Shown: piece after piece, positions 36,191 through 47,619 of the stretch | Position numbering within the stretch: the first letter of the stretch is position 1 | Layout: each line of letters starts with the position of its first letter | NCBI GenBank assembly: GCA_003313425.1 | Contig: NHZP01000093.1 | Span: 27,680 to 91,679 of the forward strand | Length of the DNA stretch: 64,000 nt | Reading direction: 5' to 3' | Source: Pseudopyrenochaeta lycopersici | Taxonomy: Eukaryota > Ascomycota > Dothideomycetes > Pleosporales > Pseudopyrenochaetaceae | Position numbers and translations under genes: made by a program | Notes under the pieces: generated by a model | The model's input: the letters and a program-made list of their open reading frames with translations, nothing else | The model's database searches: none | Told to the model about the DNA's origin: nothing

Positions 36191-36752
36191 AAATAAGCTA
36201 AAATAAATAAATATAGCATTAGTGGCGCGGCTGCAAGGTTAAGTTGCAGAGCGCTCAATTTCATGTTTTGGTGGGGCACGGACTCGCGGTTTGGGCTTTT
36301 TTGTCACCCACGTGCCGTGCTTGGTTGAAAGAATCCCAGTTCCATAATCGCTCAGCGCACGAAAAAGTCGCCCGATGACTTCACCCGTTCCCGCCTAACA
36401 CCTCCCAAAATTTAGCCCGTGTTGGTAAGGAGTTATGTGAGGTTGAAGTTGACACATCGATCTTCGGGGGAACAAATCTCTAAAACAGTTGGATCCCAGA
36501 TCATGTGGTGTGACGACCAATCACAAACGGTGATGTGATGTGACCGCTCATCACTGTTTGTGATGAGCTACTGTCAAACACACTCTTTCCTATAAGACCT
36601 ATATGTAGGTCTCTGGCTCATGGATAGAAGTAATCATCACACTTGTTCTTCCAGCTCAGAGCTTCAACTAAAAGGGGGGGACAAATCACGCCAGCCTGAG
36701 ATCTCCTCAAACCATACCAGATCTTGGCGGTATATACCATACCAATACCAAC
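36191..36752. other. Non-coding, 3' flank of the rhodopsin-domain gene
   Basis: Balanced composition returns at about 36230. No gene is seen. It contains an imperfect hairpin at 36519-36564 (ATCACAAACGGTGATG against CATCACTGTTTGTGAT, 15 of 16 paired), which may be a small foldback element or a terminator-like structure. Confidence 0.4.
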
Positions 36753-38121
36753 TCATACCAGACCATTCCTGCGGGCCGCAGGAATGGGAGTGTTATTCTG
36801 CCTGGCTACATAAAAGAACTCCACGTCGGATTGAGCTTGCGTCATCGAGTTGATTGCCTCGTTGGCTTCCTGGTCTTGTCGAGCGGGTCTGCGGATATCT
36901 TTAATGAGGAGGCGAAGGGCTGGAATAGAAGCGGCCATGAGTGTGACGGCAACCTCAATAGGACCCCAATACATGACGGGAGTAGAGTTGTCTTCCAGCC
37001 CAGTTAGCCAGAAATCAGGAGCAGTGCTGCATTCAATATTAATTTTGTTTTTCAATACGAAAATTTGGTGATCAATACGCTTCTAAATCGTCAAGAATAG
37101 GCCAAAAAGAGAGTATTGGTTTTTTCAATATCGTAATTTTGGGCGTATTGAGTATTGAACGCAGCACTGATCAGGAAGATCGATGATCCTATGTAGATGA
37201 GAACTTACAAGTGCTTGGCGAAGCCAACAGATGTAATTGAACCGATTTTGTGATGGACGCGGCAGAGGCACTAATCAAGTCAGCTTAGTTCATCTAACAG
37301 ACAGTTATACAGGCTGATGCCCAAGGTCGCACTTACAAAACGCCCATACTCATGGCTATCGCGACGCCCCATTTTTCCCTCCCTAACAGCCGCATACCGA
37401 ATATGATTTTCCATGCCAGGAATACCAAAGCAAGGTCGACTAGAGCGGCCCAAGCTAGTATAGGCTTAGCGAGTATTTAACTTCACACTTTACGCAGGAA
37501 GGGAAGCTTACCCCCTGAAAAGATGTGATACGCCATCGCAATATTTCGGTCCCAGCATTTCCCCTTTACTGCAATATCCCATAAGGCTTGGACAGGGATG
37601 CATTGTATGTATTGGATGATGATACTGAACCCGAGGAAGACGTTTGTTGTTATAATTAAACCCCATACTACCCACCTCATCCATTCGGTCGTGATCCGTA
37701 ATAGAGTGACGGCGAAAGAGGTTTTACTACCCATGATGGCCAAGAACAGGAACGGGAGATCGCCTGCACTTACCGTCGCGGAGCGTGCGATGTTCTCAGG
37801 GCCAATGTCCCAGTCGCGAGCTCCAAACTTTAGTTCAACAACACGATAGGTCTCGATACTGATAAAGAGGACCAGGGACACCTGGGCTAGTTAGCTTTAC
37901 CTTGCTACATCTTCAGACAGTAAACGACTCACCCATGATGCCAATGCAATGTAGTCATCCAGCCACAACCTACACTTCGTCCTTTTCTTGCAATACACGC
38001 GAAGGGCAAGGAATATAGCAGGAAAGGCCACCGAAGACCAAAACACTGCGAGGAGAGCTGGCCCCCGACTATTATGAGGTAGGTCCTCACCGCCGGAGTC
38101 TTGGATGTTGTTGGCTGACAT
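36753..38121 (-). CDS. Fungal rhodopsin-domain integral membrane protein (PTH11/SAT3-like type), 325 aa
   Basis: Five exons can be built: 38121-37933, 37881-37512, 37454-37337, 37270-37209 and 36991-36753. They total 978 nt, 325 codons plus TGA, with no internal stop. Introns 1-4 use GTGAGT, GTAAGC, GTAAGT and GTAAGT and end in AG. The protein starts MSANNIQDSGGED, has a helix PALLAVFWSSVAFPAIFLAL, the RVYCK...LWLDDYIALASW motif of the fungal rhodopsin/Pth11-like domain, further hydrophobic helices, and WGPIEVAVTLMAASIPALR near the end. Members are seven-helix plasma membrane proteins; some take part in host sensing, but the role here is unknown. Intron 4 holds a MITE (37022-37169). A 21-nt perfect palindrome (36765-36785) encodes part of the C-terminus. 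Confidence 0.78.
37022..37169. mobile_element. hAT-type MITE inside intron 4 of the rhodopsin-domain gene
   Basis: 148 bp with inverted ends CAGTGCTGCATTCAATA and CAGTGCTGCGTTCAATA (complement), flanked by ATCAGGAG (37014-37021) and ATCAGGAA (37170-37177). This is an 8-bp duplication with one mismatch. Without it, intron 4 would be about 61 nt, the usual fungal length. It has no coding capacity. Confidence 0.8.
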
Positions 38122-39654
38122 TCTGTGCAACTGAAAATGACGAGAAGCGTGTGAAGAATTCAAAGACTGACGCCTAACCGCGTCTCCACGCCGCTGAAAT
38201 ACCCTTCGAGCCATCCTGCTGGGCCCCAAATCTCCTGCTGGCCCCAGTCTTCAAGATGTGTGCCACAATCACCCGCTGGTTTCTTAAGTCGGTATCCCAC
38301 GCCACCATGCACGTCTGGCGCCCAGGGTGCCGAAGGCCTGGACGGAACTTGACGGCTGAATAAGACAAACAGATCGTCCCGGCCTTTTCTAGTAGGTACT
38401 AGTCAGCATGCGGAAAGTAGGGGGTCATGCGAATCGGTGACCCCAGAGGGACGAATGAGAGAAAGCTCCAAGCGGGGCGGACGACATCCTGGACATCCTC
38501 TCAACTATTCTGTCTCCTAATCCGCCCTCCAAGTTGCAAACAATAGCGCCTCAGCTGAAGCGCCATCATCTCCCACCAGGGATCGATTTACAGCTTTCAG
38601 GAGGATGAGACCCTTAACTCCCGACACCGTGGACCCTTCATGTCCACAGTCACTGGCGGATCTACAGCCTATGTGACCGGGTCAAGTTCTCATTCGTCTC
38701 GTTTGCTCGATAATGGCTGTCAGTCTCGATCAGATTTGCTTTTACCAGCACCCCGGCGCCTGCAACCTGGGACCCCAGTTTCCACTCCTAAGCGCGGAAC
38801 CATACCCGGACTGCCGTAGCGGGGTCTTTGACTTCTAGCCTGGCACCACGTGGACCAGTTGCGGACGTTCTATAAGTCCCAGACGACGAAACTGATGAAC
38901 GACGATGCTAGTCCAAGAGTGTTATATAGGTTTTGCATGAGATAGTTATGCTTCGAGCTATTCCTCAATCAAGTGGTGCTGACGACAAAGTCTTGTTCGC
39001 TCGTCGCCACTCAGCATCGGCATCGGCACCACTTCGCACCACTCAGCGCCACTCACCACCACTCACCACCACTCAGCATCATATTCATCATACCAACGTC
39101 ATCGGTCTAATTCTCAGTAACCATATCCTTCATCACTAAGGTAAGTAGTATCTCACAGCATTAGGCTATGTAACTCGCGGCAACAAAGTACGTGCAGCGT
39201 ATGTGAAACAACGCTCAAGAGTATCTATAGAGGATCCCAGTTAAGAGAGGACGGAATCAGCTAACTCTCTTTGTGCTAGCAGCATCGTGTCAGGAAGTGT
39301 TATTTGGTGCACATCAATCTTAGTGCCAGCAAGTTGCTGTTCAACATCACGCACAGGCTGTTCGTACTCCTAGTGTTCCTTCTTCTCTTTTATGTCGCCG
39401 GTGCTGCCTCGTACTGTTAATCTCTAAGTTTAAATGTATGTAGTCCTGATACTTAGTAGCATTCTCAAGGCGGCGCTTTATCTCTTTCCTTCTATTAAGC
39501 AGCGAACGTATAATAGGATAATTGTTAACTAAAGAAGATTCTTCTAAGGTAAGTCGTTGTGGTCGTCGGACAATCGATCGAACGGCTTATGGTACATGCA
39601 GCCCGCATAAGCGCATCCCCTTAAATAATAAGACGGCAATTGGGCGGCCGGTTT
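38122..39654. other. Intergenic region, no gene recognised
   Basis: It contains the upstream region of the rhodopsin-domain gene and a short CACCACTCA-type repeat at 39003-39085. Short open frames here have no recognisable content. From about 39140 the sequence becomes AT-richer and partly RIP-like. Confidence 0.4.
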
Positions 39655-40629
39655 AGCACGCCTGGCTGAAGCAGCAGTAGTTGTGAATCTAGATGGTACC
39701 TCAACGAAGCCACCTTGCTCCCGCACATGGTACAAATATCTCAAAGGACAGGGCCTCAATAAATCTCCTTGTAAAAAGCGTCCTAAGCTTAACCGCGCGC
39801 ATGCGTTGAGGCGCCTTGAGTTCTGCAAGGAGTACTCGCACTTCCTGTGGCATCGGCGCACGCTCAAGTTCTCCGATAAGTGCTCAGTTCAGAAAGGCTC
39901 AGGGCAAAACAAAGAGTGGGCTTTTCGATATCCATGGGAGAAATAGAAGCCAATAATGCTGCAAACTAGCAGCACTAGGAAGAAGCCAGCACAAATGGTG
40001 TAGGCGTCAATATGGTTGGGATGAACGCGGGCGCGCACGGAGGAGCCCACTAGTCATAAGGGAGCGCGATTTCAATGCTCCAAAAGGTGGCTACTCCGCC
40101 CAAAGTTACATCCAAGCCTTAACAAAGGGCCTTCTACCTTATTAGCGTCGTACAGAGCTATTTATGCAGGATAACGCGCGCATCCATACAGCTGCAGTGA
40201 CGCGTGAGTTCCTCCGTGAGCACCACATCACTACCATTAACTAGCTAGCGTACTCACCTAACCTCAACCTAATTATTCACCTCTAGTAGTATCTTAAGAA
40301 GCGCATATATAAATTCTATCTACAGTATAATAATTACAGCAACGCTAAAGAAGATTGTGATAGCTTTTACAGTGCATTAACAGAGTGTTAGAGTCCTATA
40401 CTAGCGAAGCTTATCTGCAGCCTTATCTAGAGTATGCTACGACAAATTACTGCATGTAAAAAAGCGCGAGAATAGTAAACAAAATATTAACTACATGCGC
40501 AACTCCTACTTTAAAAATAATTTAATTATATTATATATTAGCTAAGATACATAGTGTTGAAGTTTTGTGTACATGTGCTTATGCGGATAGCTCGTGCGCT
40601 AGCGGGAAGAAACTTTGTTCGAGTGACTG
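39655..40629 (+). mobile_element. Tc1/mariner element, 5'-truncated copy with broken transposase
   Basis: From about 39655 the sequence follows the Tc1 element at 33376-34724: CKKRPKLNRAHALRRLEFCK, then KFSDKCSVQKGSGQNKEWAF, and DNARIHTAAVTREFLREHHI, ending in a right terminus CGAGTGACTG at 40629. The left inverted repeat and N-terminal DNA-binding part are missing. It carries TAG and TAA stops, yet its first half is less mutated than the copy in the hAT. It stops 21 bp before the pogo element. Confidence 0.75.
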
Positions 40630-40964
40630 CATTCTACTAACGTACCGGTACATAGCAAGCGAGCGGGCCATGTAAGCGAGCGGGCTACCCCACCAACTTT
40701 GCGCACCTCTATAAGCGTCCTACTCAACCATAAAATCAATTGCTATTTAGATATCTAGATGCTAGCTTCAGCAGCACCTATAGTATCTTTTTTACATGTG
40801 CGCGAGTTATGTCCAGTCTCTCTGCATCTTTTACAGCGTGCTGGAGTCTTGCGGCTAGGCCCTAGTTGCCCTCTACTTTGGCGCAGTTTACGCTCTATTT
40901 ACTGCTCAACCTCTTACTGAGCAAGTAAATCTTCTCCAGCTCCCTTTATTAAGACCCCTCCTTT

Positions 40965-42548
40965 CTAAATCCGCCTTCTCTTGCGCTTCTTCTGCTGAGT
41001 TGCTGCCTCATTAGCTTGCTTAAGGCTAGCAATCCTATCCTCTATTAGCTCAGCTTTATGTATCCCTACTATAGCCCCCTTCTTAAACTGACTAAACGCC
41101 TTAATAATTGAGGCTGGTGATGAGCTGTTATGCTGTCGAAGGCGATCGCTAATCAGAGTAGATTGAGCCTCAAGCTCACGTACGTTCCTTGGTGTTTGAG
41201 GCTCCCAGAGAGCTCCTAGCTGAGCTCCTAACTGAGCTCCTAACTGAGCTCCTAACTGAGCTCCTAACTGAGCTCCTAGCTGAGCTCCTTGCTGAGCTGC
41301 GAGTTGAGCTCCTTGCTGAGCTGCGAGTTGAGCTCCTTGCTGAGCTGCGAGTTGAGCTGCTGGTGATGGCGTACGCAGTTGAACATCTAGCTTTGACAAG
41401 ACAACGTCTGGCTGGAGGGTGACAAGGCCTACCCCTCGAAATGCTGAGCGTATATTTGCTGAAGTGAAAGCTTGATCAAAGGCTGCTTTAAAGGCAGGCA
41501 GAAATTCAAGCTTAGTAATGTGGTTGATGTGGGCCTTGATTAAGCTCTCTATCTGGCGGCTGTACGCCTTCTTGAGAGGAGAGAAGCAGCCAACGTCAAG
41601 AGGCTGCAGCAGATGAAATGAGTGTGGTGGCATGCAGAGGGTATAGATGTTGCTCTCTCTGCAGATCTCTTGAAATTCAAGAGAGTGATGGCTCTCATGG
41701 CCATCAAGGATAAGCAGCCGACGCGCGCCTACTACCCTTGTCTTTGTGTGAGCATCAAAGTGCTTTAGCCACGCTACTCTAAGCTGATTAGTTATCTAGC
41801 CATTATTACTAACTAAAATAGCCTAGTCGCGTGGAATAGCATCCTCCTAGTACCAGGCAGACAGGTAATACTGGCCAGCAAAGATTAGGAAGGGTGGGAC
41901 TGTCCAGCCAGCTGCATTAATGCCTTAAATCAACGTTACCTACTCGCGGCTGCCTGGCTGGATAGCCTTTGGCCGACCCCTCCTCTCTGACCTATTCATG
42001 ACTAGCTAAGTCGTGATCTTACCCATCCTAAAGCCAGCTTCGTTAAAATTATATGTATCCTCATCTGCAATGCTGTACTTTGCCTTTGTCTCCTCTACTA
42101 GCTTGAACTAGTAGCTTATTAGCTAAGAGTCTTCATATAGAGCTCTCTGCCTATTGTACTCTCGGGTAAAACGTGTCGTAAGACTGTCTGTACGCTTAAC
42201 AAAGTTATATGGCCACTTCTGCCTAACCCTACCTTAACTGCGCGCTGCTAGCAGCTTATTAGCTATATCACCTATAGCTGCGTACGTAGGCGGAAATCTA
42301 CGCTGATCTAGATTAAGTATATAATTAACTATTACCTCCTCTTCTAGCTAGGTAAGCTTCTTTAAGTTAGGCTAGCAATCGCGTCGGGTAAGCATGCTAG
42401 CGCGGCGGCGCTGAAGCGTGGTTCGAGGGACTTTAAACGTCTGTGCAGCGACTCGCTCAGTCTGAATTTGATCTTGATTAAGAGCTAAGATTGCGAGATT
42501 AACGTTAGCCTCGCGAGGAGCTAGTTGAGGTTGAATTGGTAGAGACAT
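40965..42548 (-). pseudogene. pogo transposase with N-terminal HTH and DDE domain, several nonsense codons
   Basis: The ATG at 42548 (MSLPIQPQLAPREANVN) and the stop at 40965 are in one frame of 528 codons. Internal TAG/TAA codons occur in the first two thirds; the last 222 codons (to 41633) are open. It shows a helix-turn-helix DNA-binding region (ERVAAQTFKVPRTTLQRRR), the first DDE site as FNEAGF (normally DEAGF, Asp changed to Asn), [17 protein letters not shown] with the second Asp, and [20 protein letters not shown]. An expanded repeat follows (41211-41368), and the end is a basic KKRKRRRI tail. It is probably inactive. Confidence 0.8.
41211..41368 (-). repeat. In-frame tandem repeat (AQLG / AQLAAQQG) in pogo transposase
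   Basis: On the + strand GAGCTCCTAACTGA-type 12-bp units (encoding GAQL) sit beside 24-bp units encoding AQLAAQQG. The reading frame stays open throughout, so expansion occurred in multiples of three. Confidence 0.88.
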
Positions 42549-42626
42549 AATTGATTGAAGTTGATGCGTTGCGCAAAGTTGGTAGGGTGGCCCGCTCGCT
42601 TACATGGCCCGCTCGCTTGCTATGTA

Positions 42627-43595
42627 CGTTAGCTTATTATAATATGCACCTCTTTTACTAGATCATAGCAAGATTAAGGCTAGAATAAGATCTTGCCTAA
42701 AGAATCAGTTAGGCCTCAGCTCTAGCATAGAAGATAGACTATTAGATTCAAGGACAGGTCCTGTTCCTAGGTATAGGTCTTTATTAGCCTCAGCAGCGTG
42801 TTGTTATAGCGCGATTACTTCTAGATCTAGATAATCTAGTAGTCTAATGTTCTTTGTAGACTTTAGCGGCAGTCGTAACGCTTTAAGATCGCTTGCGCTT
42901 AGGAGGAGGTGGAATATTTAGCACAATACAAACGGAAACAGGAGGTTTTGTCGAGTGGACAACGTCTTGCAGGCAGCTTGATATGCTAGTGTTTTCAGCT
43001 GTTATCAATACTAGTACCGAGGATAACAGTCTAACGCGCTGTCGTAGGTTAATTACTAGAGGCAGAGTTCAGCATCTTATAGTAATACCTTATGCTTTCT
43101 GCAAATATTAAGGCGGCAATAGTCATAGGCTCGGTCCCTCTTCCAGTTCCAGCTGAAGTGGAAGACCTCAGCGTAGCGCGTACTCGTATGTCGTGGGCTC
43201 ACGTTGTCTAATAGCTCATGACTGCCTAGCTCGTTCTAGCCCGTTCTAGCCCGTTCTTTTCCAACACCATGAGTTCCCTTTTGTGGTACTCTTTCTTTCG
43301 AGCGCCCTGGCAGCCACCAGGCGGTAGACGCGTTCATACCAAGCAGGCAGCCTCTTCTGAGGTAGAGCGTTTTTGATTGGGCCGGATTGAGGTATTTTAA
43401 ACCCTTTTAATTTTTTAGGTGCCATAGAGGGCAACTGTGGAGGAGCTTGGGGTCGACTTGTTTGCAAAAGTGGTAAAGTTAAGGTGAGGTCTGAGATTGG
43501 GATTGAACACGCGTTTCACTTAATAACGAGATCTTGAAAGCGCAAGCAATATAGTTTTGAACCCCCCTGGCTTGGCATGATTTATCATGTGTCTA
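42627..43595. other. Intergenic, one weak minus-strand ORF (43246-43467)
   Basis: No family is recognised. A basic 73-residue frame on the - strand at 43246-43467 (MAPKKLKGFKIPQSGPIKN within it) is open but unsupported. The left part is RIP-like. Confidence 0.3.
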
Positions 43596-43718
43596 TGTTG
43601 GCGGGCAGCAGGCAGGAGGAACTAGGTTGATTCCTATCAAATGAGACACAAGGGAACTATATACCCTGTGGATGCTTATATAACAGAGCACGTGAGGAGC
43701 TAACCGTGTTGGCTAACA
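43596..43718 (-). repeat. Solo copia LTR (123 bp)
   Basis: Same LTR as the copia at 5208-10653 and almost identical to it, bounded by TGTTGG and GCTAACA. It is flanked by GTCTA at 43591-43595 and 43719-43723, so it arose by recombination between the LTRs of a separate insertion. Confidence 0.93.
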
Positions 43719-43723
43719 GTCTA

Positions 43724-44684
43724 AGTACGTTAGCATATTCTTGGCTTAGGGCCCAACTGCCACGCCTGGTGTGCCTGGCTAGCCATGAGTTCCATTTTGG
43801 TTCCCGCTGGAGGAGACCGTGCTCAAAACGCATTAGCGCCACCGTCCCCAGACCTAGCAGCGCGGCAGCTTTCGCGCCGACAGAAATAAAGGGATACCTT
43901 TGTTAATACATATCGATTAGCAATCGTGGGGGCATTCACAAAGTTATTGAAGCTACAGTCTTATCATACTGCTAATGTCCCTCACTGCGTACCGAAAGGC
44001 TGCTGAGCTGTCTTCTAAGGGGAAGCAGATAGCTGCCGACCTATCGGCGTAAGCTAAGGGTACTGCCTCCGACATATCTGGAACCGCCTCTGAAAACATT
44101 AAGAAGCTGCCGCAGATAGGCACGAACGCTATCAACGAGACTCCAGGAATTGTGAGTTCGGCCCTCGGCGATGCAAAGGGACACATTAGCACTCCTAGGG
44201 AACTAACCTCTTTGCATTATCGCTACTGTGCATGCAGTATATCTTATCGAAAAACTAGCGTTATTGTCCGGCCTTTAATCGCAAGTCGCTAAAAGCGGCC
44301 TCGTTTTAGTCCCCGCGTTCGGTTCCGAGTGCCCGGTTCCAGCTCCATCTCATCTGATCGTGTTAACTCGGGACCTCTTTGCGACCCCTGCCAGTAAGGC
44401 GACATCTAATGCCAATTTCAACGTCCTTCTCCACTAGCACGTATTTCTGACCGCACCTTTGTATCCTGTGAGGTAGATAAAGGACGTCTTCTTTGCGTTG
44501 AATACGGCTCCACTGGTGCGTTCCTACTCTCCAGCTTCAGCACGATCTCAGTCTGAATGATACGCGTGTTTTTCTCTGCAGACGGGCCTATGCAAAAAGT
44601 TCGTCTAAGTCTAGTATTCTACCTAGTAGCTAACGTCATACCATGACAGCTGAGGCGCGACATCTTCAGTAAGGCATTAGAAAG
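43724..44684. other. Intergenic, possible gene fragment on + strand (about 43990-44200)
   Basis: The + strand at about 43990-44200 reads AYRKAAELSSKGKQIAADLS, a TAA, then KGTASDISGTASENIKKLP and INETPGIVSSALGDAKGH. It is an amphipathic, repetitive stretch similar in style to LEA-like or apolipoprotein-like helices. It has one nonsense codon and no clear ends. The rest has no recognisable gene. Confidence 0.3.
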
Positions 44685-45929
44685 CTAAAGAGCATTGCAA
44701 TATATCTTTGTAGGTACAGAAATCACCTCGGAGTCCACCCCATTGTCGAACTCGTCTACTTTTGAACATTCACTGTTTGCTTGACCCTCCCGACTGCTTG
44801 CGTCTCGGTCTAGTACCATACTTCCAGTGCTCTGGTTACGATGGATTGTCGTCAATTCCGTGGTGCTCAACGCGTCAGGCTCAACCCGCTGTAAGCGTTG
44901 CGATCCCCCGATTGTGGAGATGTTGGTAGTGACACGACTCGTGCGCGATGTTTCAGTCAAGGATGACCCAAGCAACCGGGGTACTATCCTGGCAAGAAGC
45001 GGGTTGATGGAGGGTGCAGTGACGCAAATGAGACTGATATGCATTTCGATAGTACTCCAGATTATAATCTCAGACTGATGCCAGAGTAATGTAGCGGGAT
45101 CGGACGTGAGTAGAGGCACTATTTTGACTAGGCGAAAAATGCGGGCCACTACTGCCAGCCAACCGAGGGAGATAAGTACTAAGAGGGCAATCCTTTGAAA
45201 CTTGTGCAATTGTAGTGTCAGAACTCCAGTAAAGGCTACCACAATGATGATGACATTCGTGAGCAGATTGGATATGCCGTTGGTTATGATGACGGAAACG
45301 AGATCGATGCACTTGTTTCTTCGCTCAGCGATTTCGTTCCAATAGGCTGATACTGGACGACATTGAAAGGTCGCTACGAAGAAAAGGGGTATCAGAGTAA
45401 GGAAAAGGACGAGGAGGACAATATCCATGATGTATCTCGATATTTTATTCCGGTAGAAGATTCGCCGGTACGTGATACAGAGGCTGATTTTCAGAATGGG
45501 AAGCATGGCGATGAAGAATAGCAACGAGATATAGCCATCTAACTCTAGGGGACCTCGATCCTTGCGATCCACAGAGACGTCGTGTTGGCCAAGCCCAAGG
45601 CTCACTTCGTGATACGTAGTAATACATGTTGCTAGAGATAGGAGCTGGCTTTTGTCAGGATTAAGGCTGCATGAAAATTTGGAATTTAACGCACCCATGC
45701 GACCAACAAGACAAGATCGTCAGCATCACACCTTCGAATGAGCCACACTTTGGAGTATACACGGCAGAAGAAAAAGAATGTAGACAGGCACTGCAAGACA
45801 GCAGTTATGGCAATGAGCTGCGGTTGCCGGGTCTCGTGGGAATAGCTTGGAGGTAGCTATTATATGTCAGTCAATTTATTCATAACCCAAGTGAACTAGA
45901 ATTTGACGTACCGTAGCAAATTTGGCCAT
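44685..45929 (-). CDS. Fungal rhodopsin-domain integral membrane protein, 379 aa
   Basis: Three exons: 45929-45912 (MAKFAT), 45856-45695 and 45644-44685. They total 1140 nt, 379 codons plus stop. Introns are 55 nt (GTACGT, branch TGAC, TAG) and 50 nt (GTGCGT, CAG). Exon 2 reads RQPQLIAITAVLQCLSTFFF then FCRVYSKVWLIRRCDADDLV, the RxY...DD landmark of the fungal rhodopsin/Pth11-like domain. Exon 3 continues through further helices with ISLLFFIAMLPILKISLCITYRR-like segments, FQCRPVSAYWN and SEIIIWSTIEMHISLICVTAPS, and a hydrophilic C-terminal tail of about 100 residues, likely cytoplasmic. The role is unknown. It is a different paralogue from 36753-38121, in the same orientation. The tiny first exon is the least certain part. 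Confidence 0.78.
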
Positions 45930-47619
45930 TTTGGATCATAGAAGGTGTATATTGGCGTCCTGATGAGATGGTGTGAGCTCCAGCGGCCGAAGGACGCCGC
46001 GTTATTGATCTTGGTGAGACAGAACAACTGGTTGGAACAACAGCTAGATGGAACCCATGGTTAGAAGAGAGATCGCTCCCTGGACGGATATACAGTTAAC
46101 TGCTCGCAGCATTTAGGTAAGTGTGCCTCCTCAAGTGTACGGTTCCTTCCACAGGTGTAGGTTTTGACATATTGTGTGTCAAGCCAGACATTCCGGGACT
46201 ACTTCCGCTCGCCTCGGCCATCACACTTCCCTGCGTACATCTCGTCGGTACAAACAATTAATTGGCGTGCACAATCTGGTGGACATGGTCAGCCAACCGG
46301 GGAAAGGGACACGCCCCCCGAAAAGCGAACTAATTCCAGAAGCCATAAACGGCGGTCTAGTTTAATGCGGAACATACAAGGGGGAAGCATAAGCGGGCCA
46401 TACACGTCCGTGCATTTCTCATACAAATTCTGTCAGTTTCTATGGGAAAATGCACGGACGTGTATGACCCGCTCATGCTTCCCCTTTGTAATTTTTCCTC
46501 ACACATCTGCTACGGCGTCTTAGACCTCCTCTTTAGCGATGCTCTATAATTCTGCATGCATGTTAAAAACGCATTTTCTGACGCCATCTCTGTTAGGCTT
46601 ATGCTAGTGTCCTAGCTAGTGCTTTATTTCGGGGATTGGGACGAGTTACGGGAAGATCCGGCTCTGCTTCCTTTTAGGAAACCGAGAGCAGTTTAACATG
46701 CGCCACAAGCCAATTCCTAACACATTCGCCTCAGGTTTCAGGCAAGCGGCATCCAGGCGGGATGGAACTTAATTGCGGGGAGGATTATCCTGACCATCCA
46801 TGTCGTGCATACCGAAGCAAAAAGCATTTACTTAAACTAGCATTAAGAATTAGCTAATGGGATCCGACCTGATAGCCTGTACTGAGGATCGTTAATGAAC
46901 CTTTAAACCTAACTTATGCAGGAAAGTGCTCAAATTGCGCTGCGTGCTTGGTTCAATGCCTCCGACAGCGCAGATACGGGGCATCGTAGAGACTGCACGG
47001 AAGTACGATTATGGATCGGGTGTTTTCGAGGACGAATGGAACTCTGAGGTCTAAGCATCTACTCCTTAAACTTGCACGCAACACGTCTAAGCACCGGTAG
47101 ACGCTCGACATTCATAATGTGTAAGTCCTTGTCGTCCTCGTAGACAGTCATGCACTTAAGGATGTAGGAAAACGGCCTGGATCGAACCCGCGTCGCTCGC
47201 GCGCTCCACTCTCCCCGGCCGCGTCGTTAACTACGTTGTCGCGCTCAACCCGAGTCCGGCTACCAAGCAAGCCTAGCGGTCCCTCTGATTACTTCCAGGT
47301 GCATCTATAAAGTCCTAGAACCACACAACGCGGGCGCGTCACAATCCCATTGCCATCAATATTGAGACCAAAGGCCCTATGAAGTCATAGACAGACGGCA
47401 AACCTCAGATCGCGATATGGACGGATGCGTGGTTGAAACGCCTCGCCCTAATCCGTGGCAATAGCAGTGGGCAATAGCCCGCTCTTCCGCTCCTGGTCGC
47501 CTAGGGCTATAATTGGCACCTACTAATAGTGTAGGCCGTTGTAGCGTGGTGTAGGCTGTAGAGGATCGGTGCCACTCGGTAACGAAATGAGGCTACAGAA
47601 TAATGTCCAAGACCCTTTT
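45930..47619. other. Intergenic, no gene recognised apart from a MITE
   Basis: It contains the promoter side of the rhodopsin-domain gene and a foldback MITE (46377-46488). Short frames at 46164-46523 run through the MITE and are not credible. 46490-47500 has balanced composition without recognisable coding. Confidence 0.4.
46377..46488. mobile_element. Foldback MITE with TA duplication
   Basis: 112 bp, ends CAAGGGGGAAGC and GCTTCCCCTTTG, flanked by TA at 46375-46376 and 46489-46490. The arms are about 42 nt each (both contain ATACACGTCCGTGCATTT or its complement), leaving a loop of about 26 nt. It is likely mobilised by a Tc1 or pogo transposase. Confidence 0.82.

Larger units (their letters stand above)
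40651..42624 (-). mobile_element. pogo-family DNA transposon, nearly complete
   Basis: 1974 bp with long inverted repeats (CATAGCAAGCGAGCGGGCC and complement, similar for about 55 bp with internal repetition of the GCGAGCGGGC unit) flanked by TA at 40649-40650 and 42625-42626. The transposase fills it on the - strand. It is only moderately RIP-affected. Confidence 0.88.

Noticed and set aside
36519..36564. Hairpin as a MITE
   Set aside because: The inverted arms are only 16 bp and no flanking duplication was found, so it is noted only as a hairpin.
38933..39139. 68-codon + strand frame with CACCACTCA repeats
   Set aside because: Low-complexity sequence with no homology cue or splice context.
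46164..46523. 119-codon + strand frame
   Set aside because: It runs straight through the foldback MITE and has no recognisable protein features.
47161..47225. Possible tRNA gene on the minus strand (GGTTCGATCC box B)
   Set aside because: The box B-like sequence is present, but the T-stem and acceptor stem do not pair, and no anticodon arm can be drawn.
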